A DNA stretch of 52,035 nucleotides from Balneolaceae bacterium (GTDB taxonomy: Bacteria > Bacteroidota > Rhodothermia > Balneolales > Balneolaceae): the NCBI GenBank assembly GCA_007693395.1, contig REDS01000118.1, forward strand, positions 1-52,035, in the 5' to 3' direction. The notes under the pieces were generated by a model. The model had not been told where the DNA came from. It saw only the letters and a list, made by a program, of their open reading frames with translations, and did no database searches. A program made the translations under genes and the position numbers. Positions 9,093-18,462 of this stretch are shown here, in pieces (within the stretch, counting starts at the first letter, position 1; each line of letters starts with the position of its first letter).

Positions 9093-10532
9093 ATGCTAAG
9101 TAGTGCGCGAAGAACAAAAATAGTTTGCACATTAGGTCCAAGCAGTAACACATTAGAAGGAATTGAAAGTCTCTATCGTGCGGGGATGAATGTAGTGAGG
9201 ATAAACTTTTCTCATGGATCGCATGCGGATCACGCGAGAACAATAGGGTATGTGAGAGAGATTGCCCGAAAGTATGAATACTCCATACCTGTGTTGATGG
9301 ACCTTCAGGGCCCAAAAATACGCGTTGGGCAGATGAAAGACGGGGCTCAGTTCATTAAAGAGGGTTCACTTGTAAAATTAACCTCTGAAGATATTACAGG
9401 TGATGAAAATCTGATTCCGATAGATTATCCTAACCTTGCGGAAGATGCAGCGGAAGGAAATCAAATTCTAATTGATGATGGTTTGATGGAGCTAAAAATC
9501 ATCAAAAAGAGTGAAAAAGATCTTGTTGCAAAAGTGGTTGTTGGCGGGCTTTTAAAATCGCGCAAAGGTGTAAACCTGCCGGATGTGGATATTTCCATGT
9601 CGTCTCTTACCGAAAAAGATAAGGAAGATCTTGAGTTTGGACTTGATATAGGCGTTGATTTTGTAGCCATGTCTTTTGTTCGTTCTGCGCGTGATGTACA
9701 GGATGTTATCTCACGTATTCGGGCAAAAGGAAGCAACGCCGCCCTGATCGCAAAAATTGAGAAGCCGGAAGCTGTACATGTAATTGACGAAATCATTGAA
9801 GAAGCCGACGGTATTATGGTGGCTCGCGGTGACCTGGGAATCGAAATTCCAAGTGAACAGGTGCCTCTGGTTCAGAAAAAAATTATTGAGCGTTGCAGAA
9901 TGGCAGGTAAGCCGGTAATAACAGCTACCCAGATGCTCGATTCTATGATTGTGAATCCCCGGGCTACCCGAGCTGAAAGTTCTGATGTTGCTAACGCCGT
10001 GATGGACGGTACAGATGCTGTAATGCTTTCCGGTGAGACGGCAGCCGGCAAGTACCCGGTTGAAGCTGTAAAAACAATGTCGAAAATCATCAAATCGGTT
10101 GAGGAAAACAGCTCGGCTATCTACTACAGCCTGAAATACCGAAAACCGGACTGGAAAGAGAAGCAAGTTATTGAATCACTTGCATACTCCTGCGTAACCA
10201 TAGCTGATAATGTTGATGCAAAAGCAATCAGCACGATTACACACTCCGGTAATACGGCACGAAGAATTGCCAAATTCAGGCCAAAAGTTCCAATCATTGC
10301 ATTCACAGAGAGCAGAATTGTGCGCCGGCAGCTGAATCTCGTTTGGGGGGTACAGTCTGTACGGTTAGATGAAATTTTCGATACTGACCTGAGCGTAAAA
10401 ATGATGGAAGATTATCTGGTTAAAGATGGCCTGGTGAATAAGGGAGACAGAATTATCATTGCTACAGGTATGCCGCTTGCAAAAAGAGGCAGAACCAATA
10501 TGATTAAAGTTAGCACCATCGAAGAGTTGTAG
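9093..10532 (+). CDS. pyk: Pyruvate kinase
   Basis: The 479-residue protein carries the standard order of motifs. The N-terminal RRTKIVCTLGPSSNT is followed by the GMNVVRINFSHGS segment, the substrate and K+/Mg2+ site around IAKIEKPEAVHVIDEIIEEADGIMVARGDLGIEI, and MLDSMIVNPRATRAESSDVANAVMDGTDAVMLSGETAAG. A C-terminal allosteric domain with NTARRIAKFRPKVPIIAFT closes it. The enzyme makes pyruvate and ATP from phosphoenolpyruvate and ADP in glycolysis. It precedes the PorW-like gene by 65 bases on the same strand. Confidence 0.97.
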   Translation: MLSSARRTKIVCTLGPSSNTLEGIESLYRAGMNVVRINFSHGSHADHARTIGYVREIARKYEYSIPVLMDLQGPKIRVGQMKDGAQFIKEGSLVKLTSEDITGDENLIPIDYPNLAEDAAEGNQILIDDGLMELKIIKKSEKDLVAKVVVGGLLKSRKGVNLPDVDISMSSLTEKDKEDLEFGLDIGVDFVAMSFVRSARDVQDVISRIRAKGSNAALIAKIEKPEAVHVIDEIIEEADGIMVARGDLGIEIPSEQVPLVQKKIIERCRMAGKPVITATQMLDSMIVNPRATRAESSDVANAVMDGTDAVMLSGETAAGKYPVEAVKTMSKIIKSVEENSSAIYYSLKYRKPDWKEKQVIESLAYSCVTIADNVDAKAISTITHSGNTARRIAKFRPKVPIIAFTESRIVRRQLNLVWGVQSVRLDEIFDTDLSVKMMEDYLVKDGLVNKGDRIIIATGMPLAKRGRTNMIKVSTIEEL

Positions 10533-10597
10533 CATGGCACTCTTCTTTGTGGTGCAAGAATCAACAAATACGCTGGCCGCAAGCATTGCGTTAATAG

Positions 10598-13351
10598 ATG
10601 GTGAAAAGAACTCTTTACATATTATTGATTTTTGTTCTGTTTGCGGGTTGTTCTACCGTTAAACAAGGTTGGAAAAATTTTACCGCATACTACAACACAT
10701 TTTATAACGCTAATCAATTTTACGATGCCGGCCTTGAGAGAAACCTCAGGCAGGTACCCCAGATTAACCCGTTGTTACCTATTCGGGTACATCTCCCCCC
10801 AAGCAGTGCCGGGCTTGATGAGTTTGAACAGGCTATTGAAAGAGGAAGCTCCATTTTAAGAAATCACGATGAATCGAAATATGTACTACCGGCAATTTTT
10901 CTGATTGGAAAATCTTTCTATTACCGTGCTGAATATTTTTCGGCACTGGAAAAATTTCAGGAACTGCAGACACTTGCAAGCGGAACACTGCAACAAGAAG
11001 CCACACTTTGGCAGGGCAGAACCTATCTCGAAATGTCTAATTTTAATGAAGGCATTCGATTCCTTGAGGTGGAAGCTGATTTAATAGAAGATTGGGACCC
11101 TGCACTGCGTGCCGAAACCGATATGATACTTGCACAACTGCATACAGCATTGAGAAACTGGGGTGAGGCAGCATCCTACCTGAACCGTTCCATTGAGTAT
11201 GTAGAAGACAGACACAAAAAAGCCCGTGCCTTTTTTCTGCTTGGCCAGGTTAATGAACGTCTGGGAGATTACAGCCAGGCATTATATGCATACAATCAAA
11301 TATCCGGGATAAGAACTACTTACGATATTGAGTTCAATGCATTAAGAAAAGAAGCAGAAGTTTCCCGGATGATCGGTAACTACCAGCGCGCAGAATACCT
11401 CTACCGGAGTATGCAACGCGATGATAAGTTTTTTGAGTATCGAAACGAACTTCAATACGAGATTGCCAGAACCTATCAGTTACGGGGCATGCCCGAAACA
11501 GCACTGGATAATTATCAGCTTGTACTCAGAGACCGGCGACAAAATCCATCCCCTGTTACACAGGCACGCAGCTTTTTTGGCATTGGAGAGATTTATCGCG
11601 ATGACTTAGACAGTTTTACAATGGCTGCTGCATATTTTGATTCTGCTGCATCCGTGCGGGTTGATCAGGCACTGCTGCCTGTGGGCTTCAATGCAAGGGA
11701 ACTTGCAGAATCATTCGGGCAATATGCCGATATCAGGCGGGAAATTTCCCATAGAGACAGTCTGTTGCGGGTTGCCAACCTGCCGCCTGATGAACTTGAA
11801 GCTCTTATTGCGGAATTGCAGCGTATTGAAGAAGAGAAAATGCAGGAGGAGATGAGCCGAATGCAAAGTGAACGCGACAGAATGATTGTGGCAGAACCGG
11901 CAGATACGGTAATTGATGCGGCTGAGGCTACAACTCATGGATTTTTGAATATAAACAATCCCGCTATGCTGCAGGATGCCAGCCTTCAGTTTCAGGCAAT
12001 TTGGGGCGATCGCGCTCTTGCCGATAATTGGCGGCGCAGGGCTGATGTAAGCGCAACCAGGTTCGATCAAATCGTGATTAGGGATGAATCAGATGAAGTG
12101 ATTGAAATTGAACCCGAATCTGCAGAAGGCGGACTATTTACTACAGCAGTTGATCTGAGCGATATCCCCTTTGAGCAAGATGAAAAATTAGTCATGAAAA
12201 AAGAAATTGAAGACTTAAACTACAGGCTTGCAAATGTCTTCTTTCTCTCGCTTGATATGCCCGATAGTGCGCGAGCGTACTATCAAAAAGTAACGGAAAG
12301 TTCGTTCAACGAGCACCTTGTAACCATGGCATTTTACAGCATTGCAGAGATTGAATTATTGCGCGATAACGAAGCATCTGCAAGGGATGCATTTGACAGT
12401 TTATACCAAAAAGATCCCAATTCACTCTACACTCGCAGAATTGCAGATCGGCTCAATGTTGAGATAGAACTCACAGAATTGACTGAAATCCCCCGAATTG
12501 AACAGCAGTATTTCGAGGTGAGATCGAACGAGAATGAAACTCCTCCAAAGGAGAGGGCAGAAGCACTTCTAATGCTTGCAGAAAATGGCAATAGCGACTC
12601 ACAACGTGCAAGACTGCTTTTTGAAGCCGCACAAGAGTATATGAAAGCTGCCCGCTTTGAGAGTGACAATCAGCAAATTATTCGGGAATGGTTCGAAAGA
12701 CAGGATGAAACCCGCAGAATGAGAACTGAATTTCAGATGCTGCAGGACTCTTCACAAGTTATGCTTGCAGACACTACAATAGCAGAAGATAAGCAGCTCT
12801 TTTGGCAAAATATTGCAGATTCAACATTTGCAGAACCCAACTTTACCGAGGGATTCCCATTTGAGGGTGCATATTGGGATACAACGCGTTCCATTTTAAA
12901 CCGGATTGAACAATATTATGCCACAAGTACAATCATGCCATCGGTTACCCTATTACAGCAGACACTGCGAAAGCCGGTGATTCAACAGCCTGAGGAAGAG
13001 ATGTTGATTGATCCCGAAATTGAAGAGTTTATCCCGGACACAGCAGAGAGTCTGATCTCAACATGCGAAGAACTCGGCATTTCGATGGATTTTGATGGCG
13101 GTATGGATGCATTTATGAGAACTATTTCATTCCCATCGTGGACGGAAAGTATATCAATGCGGGGAGAGGTTGTGTACACATTTACCATTGCTCCGGATGG
13201 TACCGTAATAGGATATGATCAGGTAAGCCAGATGGATCGGTCGGGGATACCACAATCCATAGAAAATGCAATTGATCAGCTTTTAATTTTTACACCTCAT
13301 GAAGAAGACATGCCGGTAAGGTGTAACTTAACATTCCCTATAGATCTTTGA
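10598..13351 (+). CDS. PorW/SprE-like TPR lipoprotein (type IX secretion-associated candidate)
   Basis: The 917-residue protein starts with a lipoprotein signal (MVKRTLYILLIFVLFAGC, Cys18). NFTAYYNTFYNANQFYDAG follows, which resembles the opening of PorW/SprE gliding and secretion proteins. TPR-like helices fill roughly residues 90-380 and reappear after 540. A Glu/Met-rich coiled coil lies near 395-430. The last ~90 residues (around MRGEVVYTFTIAPDGTVIGYD) resemble a TonB C-terminal or energy-transducer fold. In known systems PorW helps assemble the type IX secretion translocon. No other por gene is in the window, so the role is inferred from similarity. The 3' end overlaps pyrD by 14 bases, tail to tail. 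Confidence 0.75.
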   Translation: MVKRTLYILLIFVLFAGCSTVKQGWKNFTAYYNTFYNANQFYDAGLERNLRQVPQINPLLPIRVHLPPSSAGLDEFEQAIERGSSILRNHDESKYVLPAIFLIGKSFYYRAEYFSALEKFQELQTLASGTLQQEATLWQGRTYLEMSNFNEGIRFLEVEADLIEDWDPALRAETDMILAQLHTALRNWGEAASYLNRSIEYVEDRHKKARAFFLLGQVNERLGDYSQALYAYNQISGIRTTYDIEFNALRKEAEVSRMIGNYQRAEYLYRSMQRDDKFFEYRNELQYEIARTYQLRGMPETALDNYQLVLRDRRQNPSPVTQARSFFGIGEIYRDDLDSFTMAAAYFDSAASVRVDQALLPVGFNARELAESFGQYADIRREISHRDSLLRVANLPPDELEALIAELQRIEEEKMQEEMSRMQSERDRMIVAEPADTVIDAAEATTHGFLNINNPAMLQDASLQFQAIWGDRALADNWRRRADVSATRFDQIVIRDESDEVIEIEPESAEGGLFTTAVDLSDIPFEQDEKLVMKKEIEDLNYRLANVFFLSLDMPDSARAYYQKVTESSFNEHLVTMAFYSIAEIELLRDNEASARDAFDSLYQKDPNSLYTRRIADRLNVEIELTELTEIPRIEQQYFEVRSNENETPPKERAEALLMLAENGNSDSQRARLLFEAAQEYMKAARFESDNQQIIREWFERQDETRRMRTEFQMLQDSSQVMLADTTIAEDKQLFWQNIADSTFAEPNFTEGFPFEGAYWDTTRSILNRIEQYYATSTIMPSVTLLQQTLRKPVIQQPEEEMLIDPEIEEFIPDTAESLISTCEELGISMDFDGGMDAFMRTISFPSWTESISMRGEVVYTFTIAPDGTVIGYDQVSQMDRSGIPQSIENAIDQLLIFTPHEEDMPVRCNLTFPIDL

Positions 13352-14423
13352 TTTTGCGGATGTGGTATACATGTTCTACACCTGCATTTTTTAAAAATTC
13401 CGTAAGCTCCCGGTTAATTTTTCGCACCAAACCGGGTCCTTCATATACAAGGCCAGTATAGATCTGAAGTAAATTTGCCCCCGCCATAAGTTTTTCTATA
13501 GCATCTATCGTGCTACTTACCCCACCCACCCCGATAATGGTTTTCTGGCCATTGGTTAGCGTGTGGATCTGCTCGATAATTTCAGTGCTTTTTTGTTTTA
13601 TTGCCTGACCGCTTAACCCTCCATTACCGGCGTTTTTAATTACCCGCGGCGAAGACTGTAAATTCTCTCTTTTTGATGATGTATTCGTGGCAACATAACC
13701 CCGAATGGCATGCGTTTCACAAATTTCAATGAGCTCTTTCAATTGCTCTTTGCTCAAATCAACAGAAAATTTTATGAGAACCGGGGGCAGGCTAACGTCT
13801 TTTTTTACCTCGAGTGCTGTAAGCAGGCTATTTAAAGCTTCGGGATCTTCAAATGTTTTTCCCTCTGTGGTGTTGGGGCACGATATGTTAACTGTAATAT
13901 AATCTGCCAGAGTTTTTACCATATCGAAACTTGTTTTGTAATCGAGAATGGCTTTTTCCCCCACAATTGAAGGATTATGCGTTTTGGCGATATTTGCGCC
14001 AATTGGCACATCTGCTTTGGCTTTCTTAAGCCTGCGGGAGATTGTTTGAACTCCATCATTATTCAGCCCCATTCTGTTTATGAGGGATTTATCTTTCTGC
14101 AGCCGAAAACTCCTGGGTTTTGGGTTGCCTGTGGATGAATTAGCGGTGATACTGCCAATCTCTATGAAACCAAACCCGAGATTTTGCATTGCCGAAATGG
14201 TAGTTCCGTTTTTGTCAAATCCTGCTGCCAGGCCAATTGGATTGGGAAACTTAAGACCGAAAAAGTTTTGTTCAAGAACCGGATCTTCGTAACCAAAAAA
14301 CGAGTTTGTTACTTTTAGTAAAGCAGGACTCTTACTTACTGTAGAAGCGAATTTAATCGTAGCTTCATGAGCATAATCTGAAGTAAACCTGAAAAGAAAC
14401 GGTCTTACAATTTGTTTGTACAT
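13338..14423 (-). CDS. pyrD: Dihydroorotate dehydrogenase (quinone), class 2
   Basis: The ATG at 14423 is preferred over an earlier in-frame start because it begins MYKQIVRPFLFRF, the membrane-associating N-terminal helix of class 2 enzymes. Then come FGLKFPNPIGLAAGFDKNG, GFGFIEIGSIT, the NRMGLNNDG region, VNISCPNT with the catalytic Ser position, and IIGVGGV for FMN phosphate binding. It oxidises dihydroorotate to orotate with quinone in pyrimidine synthesis. pyrE lies elsewhere in the window, so the pathway genes are scattered. Confidence 0.95.
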   Translation of the reverse strand: MYKQIVRPFLFRFTSDYAHEATIKFASTVSKSPALLKVTNSFFGYEDPVLEQNFFGLKFPNPIGLAAGFDKNGTTISAMQNLGFGFIEIGSITANSSTGNPKPRSFRLQKDKSLINRMGLNNDGVQTISRRLKKAKADVPIGANIAKTHNPSIVGEKAILDYKTSFDMVKTLADYITVNISCPNTTEGKTFEDPEALNSLLTALEVKKDVSLPPVLIKFSVDLSKEQLKELIEICETHAIRGYVATNTSSKRENLQSSPRVIKNAGNGGLSGQAIKQKSTEIIEQIHTLTNGQKTIIGVGGVSSTIDAIEKLMAGANLLQIYTGLVYEGPGLVRKINRELTEFLKNAGVEHVYHIRKIKDL

Positions 14424-14514
14424 AAAAAAAAATTGAACTGATGGTGAAGTTACATACTGACAAGCAAAAATTGAAACCTGATAACAAATCATATTTATTC
14501 CCTATAATCAGCAG

Positions 14515-15822
14515 ATGAAATTCAGCAGCAGTGATAAGTGGCTCGATCAAGTTCAGTCAACCTTCAGAGATGAGGAAGTTATTCTTCTTGAATCCCAGAT
14601 GGAAGGGCACCCATCATCAAAAAAAACGTTGGCTGCATTAAAACCTAAGCGATGGATAAGGGCAGAGTCAGATCAAATAACCATTTTTAACGGTACCCGA
14701 ACAACATCATTTCGGGGGGATCCCTGGGAGGCACTTAAAGTATTTCGAAATACCAAAAACGGATGGCTTTTTGGGTATCTGGGCTACGATTTAAAAAACT
14801 TCACTGAAAAACTTCAATCGGTAAATAGAGCAATGTATCAATTTCCCGATCTCTATTTTATGGAGCCGGAGTCCCTGCTGATCTATGAAAACGGCGAGGT
14901 TTCTCTTTATGGAAATCCGGTTGAGCTGGAAAACATATCGCCAGGAAAAACTGAATCAAGTAAACCAGATGCAGTTGACGTAAAAGAGCTTGTTACCAAA
15001 GAAGAGTACATTAAAAATGTTGTGCTGATAAAAGAACGAATAGCTGCCGGAGACTTTTATGAGTTGAACTATAGCTACGCGCTTCAGACTGAATGGAAAA
15101 CCCATCCGTACAGATTGTTTCAAAAAATGAGAGCAGTTAATCCGGTGCCGTTTGGTGCGTACATTCAGATGGAAGAGGGCGCAGTATGTTCCATTTCACC
15201 GGAGCGGTTTCTGAGAAAAGAGGGGGGGAAAATTATATCAGAACCCATCAAAGGAACTTCTGTACGCATGGAGAATGCAGAAGCAGATAAACAGAGCAGG
15301 CAGGAACTTCTGAACGAAAAAAACAGGGCGGAAAACTTAATGATTGTTGACCTTGTTCGGCACGATCTCTCAAAAGTTGCCAAAACCGGCTCTGTTCAGG
15401 TCGAGAAACTATTTGATGTACAATCTTTCGGAACCGTACACCAGTTGTTATCAACCGTTGTTGCAGAGGCAGCAAATAATACGGATGCCGTGGATATTGT
15501 GAAGGAGTGTTTCCCAATGGGCTCAATGACCGGTGCACCAAAGATTGAGGTGATGAAGGCGATAGACAATCTGGAAAATTATAAAAGAGGTATCTACTCC
15601 GGGGCAATTGGATACTTTACACCGGATGATGATTTTGATTTTAATGTAGTAATTCGGTCTGCAATTGTACAAAATCATTGTTTAACGTACCCTGTAGGCG
15701 GGGCAATTACAAGCGATTCTGATGCAGATGCAGAATGGGAAGAGACTAAGATAAAGGCGCAAAGCCTCACCAAAGTTTTTCGAAAAGATGGCGAATTGCG
15801 AAATGAAGCTGTAAGCAAATAA
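14515..15822 (+). CDS. pabB: Aminodeoxychorismate synthase component I
   Basis: The 435-residue chorismate-binding enzyme contains SPERFLRKEGGKIISEPIKGT. The Lys of PIKGT is the residue that forms the covalent intermediate in PabB; anthranilate synthases have Ala there. Also present are NRAENLMIVDLVRHDLSKV, FPMGSMTGAPKIEVMKAID and the C-terminal GGAITSDSDADAEWEET. It adds ammonia to chorismate for p-aminobenzoate and folate. No glutamine amidotransferase (PabA) or lyase (PabC) gene is adjacent. It is divergent from pyrD with 91 bases between the starts. Confidence 0.92.
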   Translation: MKFSSSDKWLDQVQSTFRDEEVILLESQMEGHPSSKKTLAALKPKRWIRAESDQITIFNGTRTTSFRGDPWEALKVFRNTKNGWLFGYLGYDLKNFTEKLQSVNRAMYQFPDLYFMEPESLLIYENGEVSLYGNPVELENISPGKTESSKPDAVDVKELVTKEEYIKNVVLIKERIAAGDFYELNYSYALQTEWKTHPYRLFQKMRAVNPVPFGAYIQMEEGAVCSISPERFLRKEGGKIISEPIKGTSVRMENAEADKQSRQELLNEKNRAENLMIVDLVRHDLSKVAKTGSVQVEKLFDVQSFGTVHQLLSTVVAEAANNTDAVDIVKECFPMGSMTGAPKIEVMKAIDNLENYKRGIYSGAIGYFTPDDDFDFNVVIRSAIVQNHCLTYPVGGAITSDSDADAEWEETKIKAQSLTKVFRKDGELRNEAVSK

Positions 15823-15860
15823 GTTTAGTAATTGAATGTCAGTATCTAAATTGGAAAAAC

Positions 15861-17342
15861 ATGCATCAAAAAATCAAAACACTTGGCCAGCTGAAAGAGA
15901 GCGGATGGAAATCTGTATCCATCAAAGATGAGCTGAGAAATAATCTGTTCAAAAAAATTAAAGCCAAAGAGCCTGTTTTTCCGGGAATTCTGGGATATGA
16001 AAAAACGGTGATTCCCCAAATTCAGAATGCCATTCTTGCCCGGCACGATCTAATTTTACTTGGTTTAAGAGGACAGGCAAAGACCCGGATGCTGCGAATG
16101 CTGGTAACTTTTCTGGATGATTTTATCCCCATAGTTAAGGGGTCTGAAATTAATGATGATCCTCTCAATCCCATTTCCATCTTCTCAAAAAAGTTGATTG
16201 CCGAACATGGCGACGATACACCGATTGAGTGGCTGCCGAAAGAGAGAAGATACGGAGAAAAGCTCGCTACACCGGATACAACCGTATCTGACTTGATTGG
16301 AGATCTCGATCCCATCAAAGCTGCATCCATGAAAAAGGCGCTCTCGGATGAAGAGGTAATTAACTACGGACTTATTCCCAGAACAAACCGGGGAATATTT
16401 GTAATTAATGAACTTCCCGATCTCCAGCCGCGAATTCAGGTTGCCCTGCTTAATATCATGCAGGAAAGAGATATTCAAATCAGAGGCTTCAATATCCGCA
16501 TCCCGATTGATGTGTTTATGGCCTTTTCTGCAAACCCGGAGGATTATACAAACAGGGGAAATATCATTACTCCACTTAAAGACAGAATTGATTCCCAAAT
16601 CATTACCCACTATCCCAAATCGCTGGATGTTGCACTAAAGATTACATCTCAGGAAGCATGGACGAATCGCCAGAATGATCTGGAGATTCACATTCCGGAA
16701 AGCTATCGAAAAATTCTTGAATATGTAGCATTCGAAGCTCGCGATAGTGAATATATCGATCAAAAAAGTGGTGTATCCACGCGTATGACCATCACCGCAA
16801 TGGAGCAGGTTATTTCAGCAACAGAGCGGCGCGCGGTTCATAACGAATCGAAGAAAACCACCCTGCGCATTACAGATCTCTATGCCATGGTACCCGCACT
16901 TACCGGAAAGCTCGAGCTTGTATATGAGGGCGAGCAGGAAGGTGCTGTGAATGTTGCCAAACACATAATCGGTAAAGCAATTAATAGAGTGTTTAAAGAA
17001 CAATTCCCTGATCCATCAAAGCGTAAAGGCGAAGAAACAAGCCCTTACAGTGAAATTCTTGGGTGGTTCGAGAACGGAAATATTCTTGAGATACCTGATA
17101 TGGCTGATGATGCATCCTACAAAAAAAGGCTGGACGCAATAACTGGTCTGAGTGAAATGGCAGATAAATTTTCTGGTGAAGGTGATGACCGATATGCCAT
17201 AATGGACCTTCTGATTGAAGCGCTGCATCAAAATTCAAAAATAGGGAAGAACGATCTGGACGACAACCGAACATATTCCGATATGCTTGGCAGTATGCTC
17301 GGTAATTTCACAAGTTTTGACGACGACGAATTTATTGGATAG
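15861..17342 (+). CDS. MoxR/magnesium-chelatase-type AAA+ ATPase
   Basis: The protein has 493 residues. A P-loop GLRGQAKT lies at 68-75. The Walker B-like segment is RGIFVINELPDLQPRIQVALLNIMQERDIQIRG, and the sensor region is VFMAFSANPEDYTNRGNIITPLKDR. This is the ChlI/MoxR architecture. Such ATPases normally work with a von Willebrand A protein as a remodelling or chelatase-like pair, but no VWA gene is next to it here. There is no cobalt or magnesium chelatase partner either, so a pigment role is unlikely. It follows pabB by 38 bases and may be co-transcribed. Confidence 0.85.
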   Translation: MHQKIKTLGQLKESGWKSVSIKDELRNNLFKKIKAKEPVFPGILGYEKTVIPQIQNAILARHDLILLGLRGQAKTRMLRMLVTFLDDFIPIVKGSEINDDPLNPISIFSKKLIAEHGDDTPIEWLPKERRYGEKLATPDTTVSDLIGDLDPIKAASMKKALSDEEVINYGLIPRTNRGIFVINELPDLQPRIQVALLNIMQERDIQIRGFNIRIPIDVFMAFSANPEDYTNRGNIITPLKDRIDSQIITHYPKSLDVALKITSQEAWTNRQNDLEIHIPESYRKILEYVAFEARDSEYIDQKSGVSTRMTITAMEQVISATERRAVHNESKKTTLRITDLYAMVPALTGKLELVYEGEQEGAVNVAKHIIGKAINRVFKEQFPDPSKRKGEETSPYSEILGWFENGNILEIPDMADDASYKKRLDAITGLSEMADKFSGEGDDRYAIMDLLIEALHQNSKIGKNDLDDNRTYSDMLGSMLGNFTSFDDDEFIG

Positions 17343-17345
17343 GTA

Positions 17346-17380
17346 TTGATTGCAATAGGTTCATTGAAACCTTATCTTTC
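17346..17380 (+). promoter_or_regulatory. Candidate promoter for the L31 gene
   Basis: TATCTTTC (17373-17380) resembles TAnnTTTG. It has two possible upstream TTG elements, at 17346-17348 (24-base spacer) and 17350-17352 (20-base spacer). It lies about 62 bases before the L31 ATG. Confidence 0.38.
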
Positions 17381-17442
17381 TTGTCTATCTAAAATCCGGC
17401 ATACTCAAGCGGAACCGAATTCAATAAAACACCACAAAGACG

Positions 17443-17655
17443 ATGAAAAAAGGAATCCATCCCGATTATAAAGAAATTACTGTTTTGATGAGTGATGGTA
17501 CTGAGATTAAAACCAGAAGTACCATGGATGTTAAAGATGGTGTCTACAAAAGTGAAGTAGATTCCAAAAATCATCCATTTTATAACAAAGATCAAAAAAT
17601 TCAGAAAAAAGCAGACCGTATCGACGCATTCAACCGACGATACAAAAAAGGTTAA
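17443..17655 (+). CDS. rpmE: Ribosomal protein L31, cysteine-free form
   Basis: The 70-residue protein keeps the L31 ends MKKGIHPDYKEITV and HPFYNKDQ...DRIDAFNRRYKK. The zinc-binding cysteines of the ordinary type A protein are all replaced: the first pair site reads VLMSDG and the second EVDSKNHPF. The length fits type A rather than the longer type B. It joins the large subunit near the central protuberance. Cys-free L31 copies in other bacteria are zinc-independent and often Zur-controlled, but no Zur box can be asserted here. A strong terminator follows. Confidence 0.92.
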   Translation: MKKGIHPDYKEITVLMSDGTEIKTRSTMDVKDGVYKSEVDSKNHPFYNKDQKIQKKADRIDAFNRRYKKG

Positions 17656-17677
17656 TTACCTTAAAAAAACAGTTTTC

Positions 17678-17713
17678 AAAAGGATGCCGTGTTCAACACG
17701 ACATCCTTTTTTT
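17678..17713 (+). terminator. Intrinsic terminator after the L31 gene
   Basis: AAAAGGATG-C-CGTG (17678-17691) pairs with CACG-A-CATCCTTTT (17697-17710) around a TTCAA loop, with one C-A mismatch, and a run of T residues follows. Confidence 0.88.
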
Positions 17714-17738
17714 ATGCCTGAAAGCAAATAAAAAAATT

Positions 17739-17774
17739 TTTGGTATCTGCGTACAAGTATCTGAAATATATTTG
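17739..17774 (+). promoter_or_regulatory. Candidate promoter of the MBL-fold hydrolase gene
   Basis: TATATTTG (17767-17774) is a full match to TAnnTTTG. TTTG (17739-17742) lies 24 bases upstream. The -7 element is 32 bases before the ATG and follows the L31 terminator, so an independent promoter is expected here. Confidence 0.48.
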
Positions 17775-17806
17775 TTTGATAAATTTTATATTGCAGTAAA
17801 AAGCTC

Positions 17807-18442
17807 ATGCAGTTATCCACCTTTACGGTAGGCCCGTTCTCAGAAAATACCTACCTGCTCGAAAATTCCGGAGAAGCCATCATTATAGATCCGGGTTTTT
17901 TTAATCCTAATGAATTCAATCAATTTCACAGCCATCTGGCAAAATCCGGCAGTTCGCTTATTGCTGTAATTCTTACACACGCCCATGTAGATCATGTACT
18001 GGGCTTGGATAAAGTAGTAAGTAAATATAATGTGCCTGTTTATTTGAACCACTCTGATCTTAGTCTTTGGGAAAATTTTCCGAATCAGGCACGAATGTTT
18101 GGTTTTACATCCGATGGATTCGATTTTGTACCGGAACCGCTTGATGAAAAGAGAGATGTTCAGTTTGGATCATTTACTTTTGATGTGCTCTACACACCAG
18201 GCCACTCGCCAGATCATGTATCACTCTATTTTAAAGATCAGGAATTTCTGATTGTGGGGGATGCCCTCTTCAGAGAAAGTATCGGAAGAACGGATCTGTA
18301 TGGTGGCGACTTTGATATTATTGCAACATCGATTAGAGAAAAGCTCTATGTTTTGCCGGATAATACCAAAGTATATCCCGGCCATGGCCCTGAAACCACA
18401 ATAGGCCACGAAAAACTCCATAATTCATTTGTTAAAGCGTAA
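17807..18442 (+). CDS. Metallo-beta-lactamase-fold hydrolase (glyoxalase II-like)
   Basis: The 211-residue protein shows the MBL metal motif LTHAHVDHVLG (near 60), then TPGHSPDHVSLYF, GDALFRESIGRTDL and YPGHGPETTIGHE. The GRTDL/GHGPETT signature is that of the short glyoxalase II-like / YcbL group, which hydrolyse thioesters such as S-lactoyl-glutathione or related substrates. The true substrate is unknown. No signal peptide is present, so it is cytoplasmic. It is convergent with the TPR gene 20 bases away. Confidence 0.9.
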   Translation: MQLSTFTVGPFSENTYLLENSGEAIIIDPGFFNPNEFNQFHSHLAKSGSSLIAVILTHAHVDHVLGLDKVVSKYNVPVYLNHSDLSLWENFPNQARMFGFTSDGFDFVPEPLDEKRDVQFGSFTFDVLYTPGHSPDHVSLYFKDQEFLIVGDALFRESIGRTDLYGGDFDIIATSIREKLYVLPDNTKVYPGHGPETTIGHEKLHNSFVKA

Positions 18443-18462
18443 CAGCGTATGCAATCCAGCCA

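Noticed and set aside
15861-17342. Magnesium chelatase for chlorophyll
   Set aside because: No ChlD/H partners or pigment genes are present; the MoxR-type ATPase reading is broader and safer.
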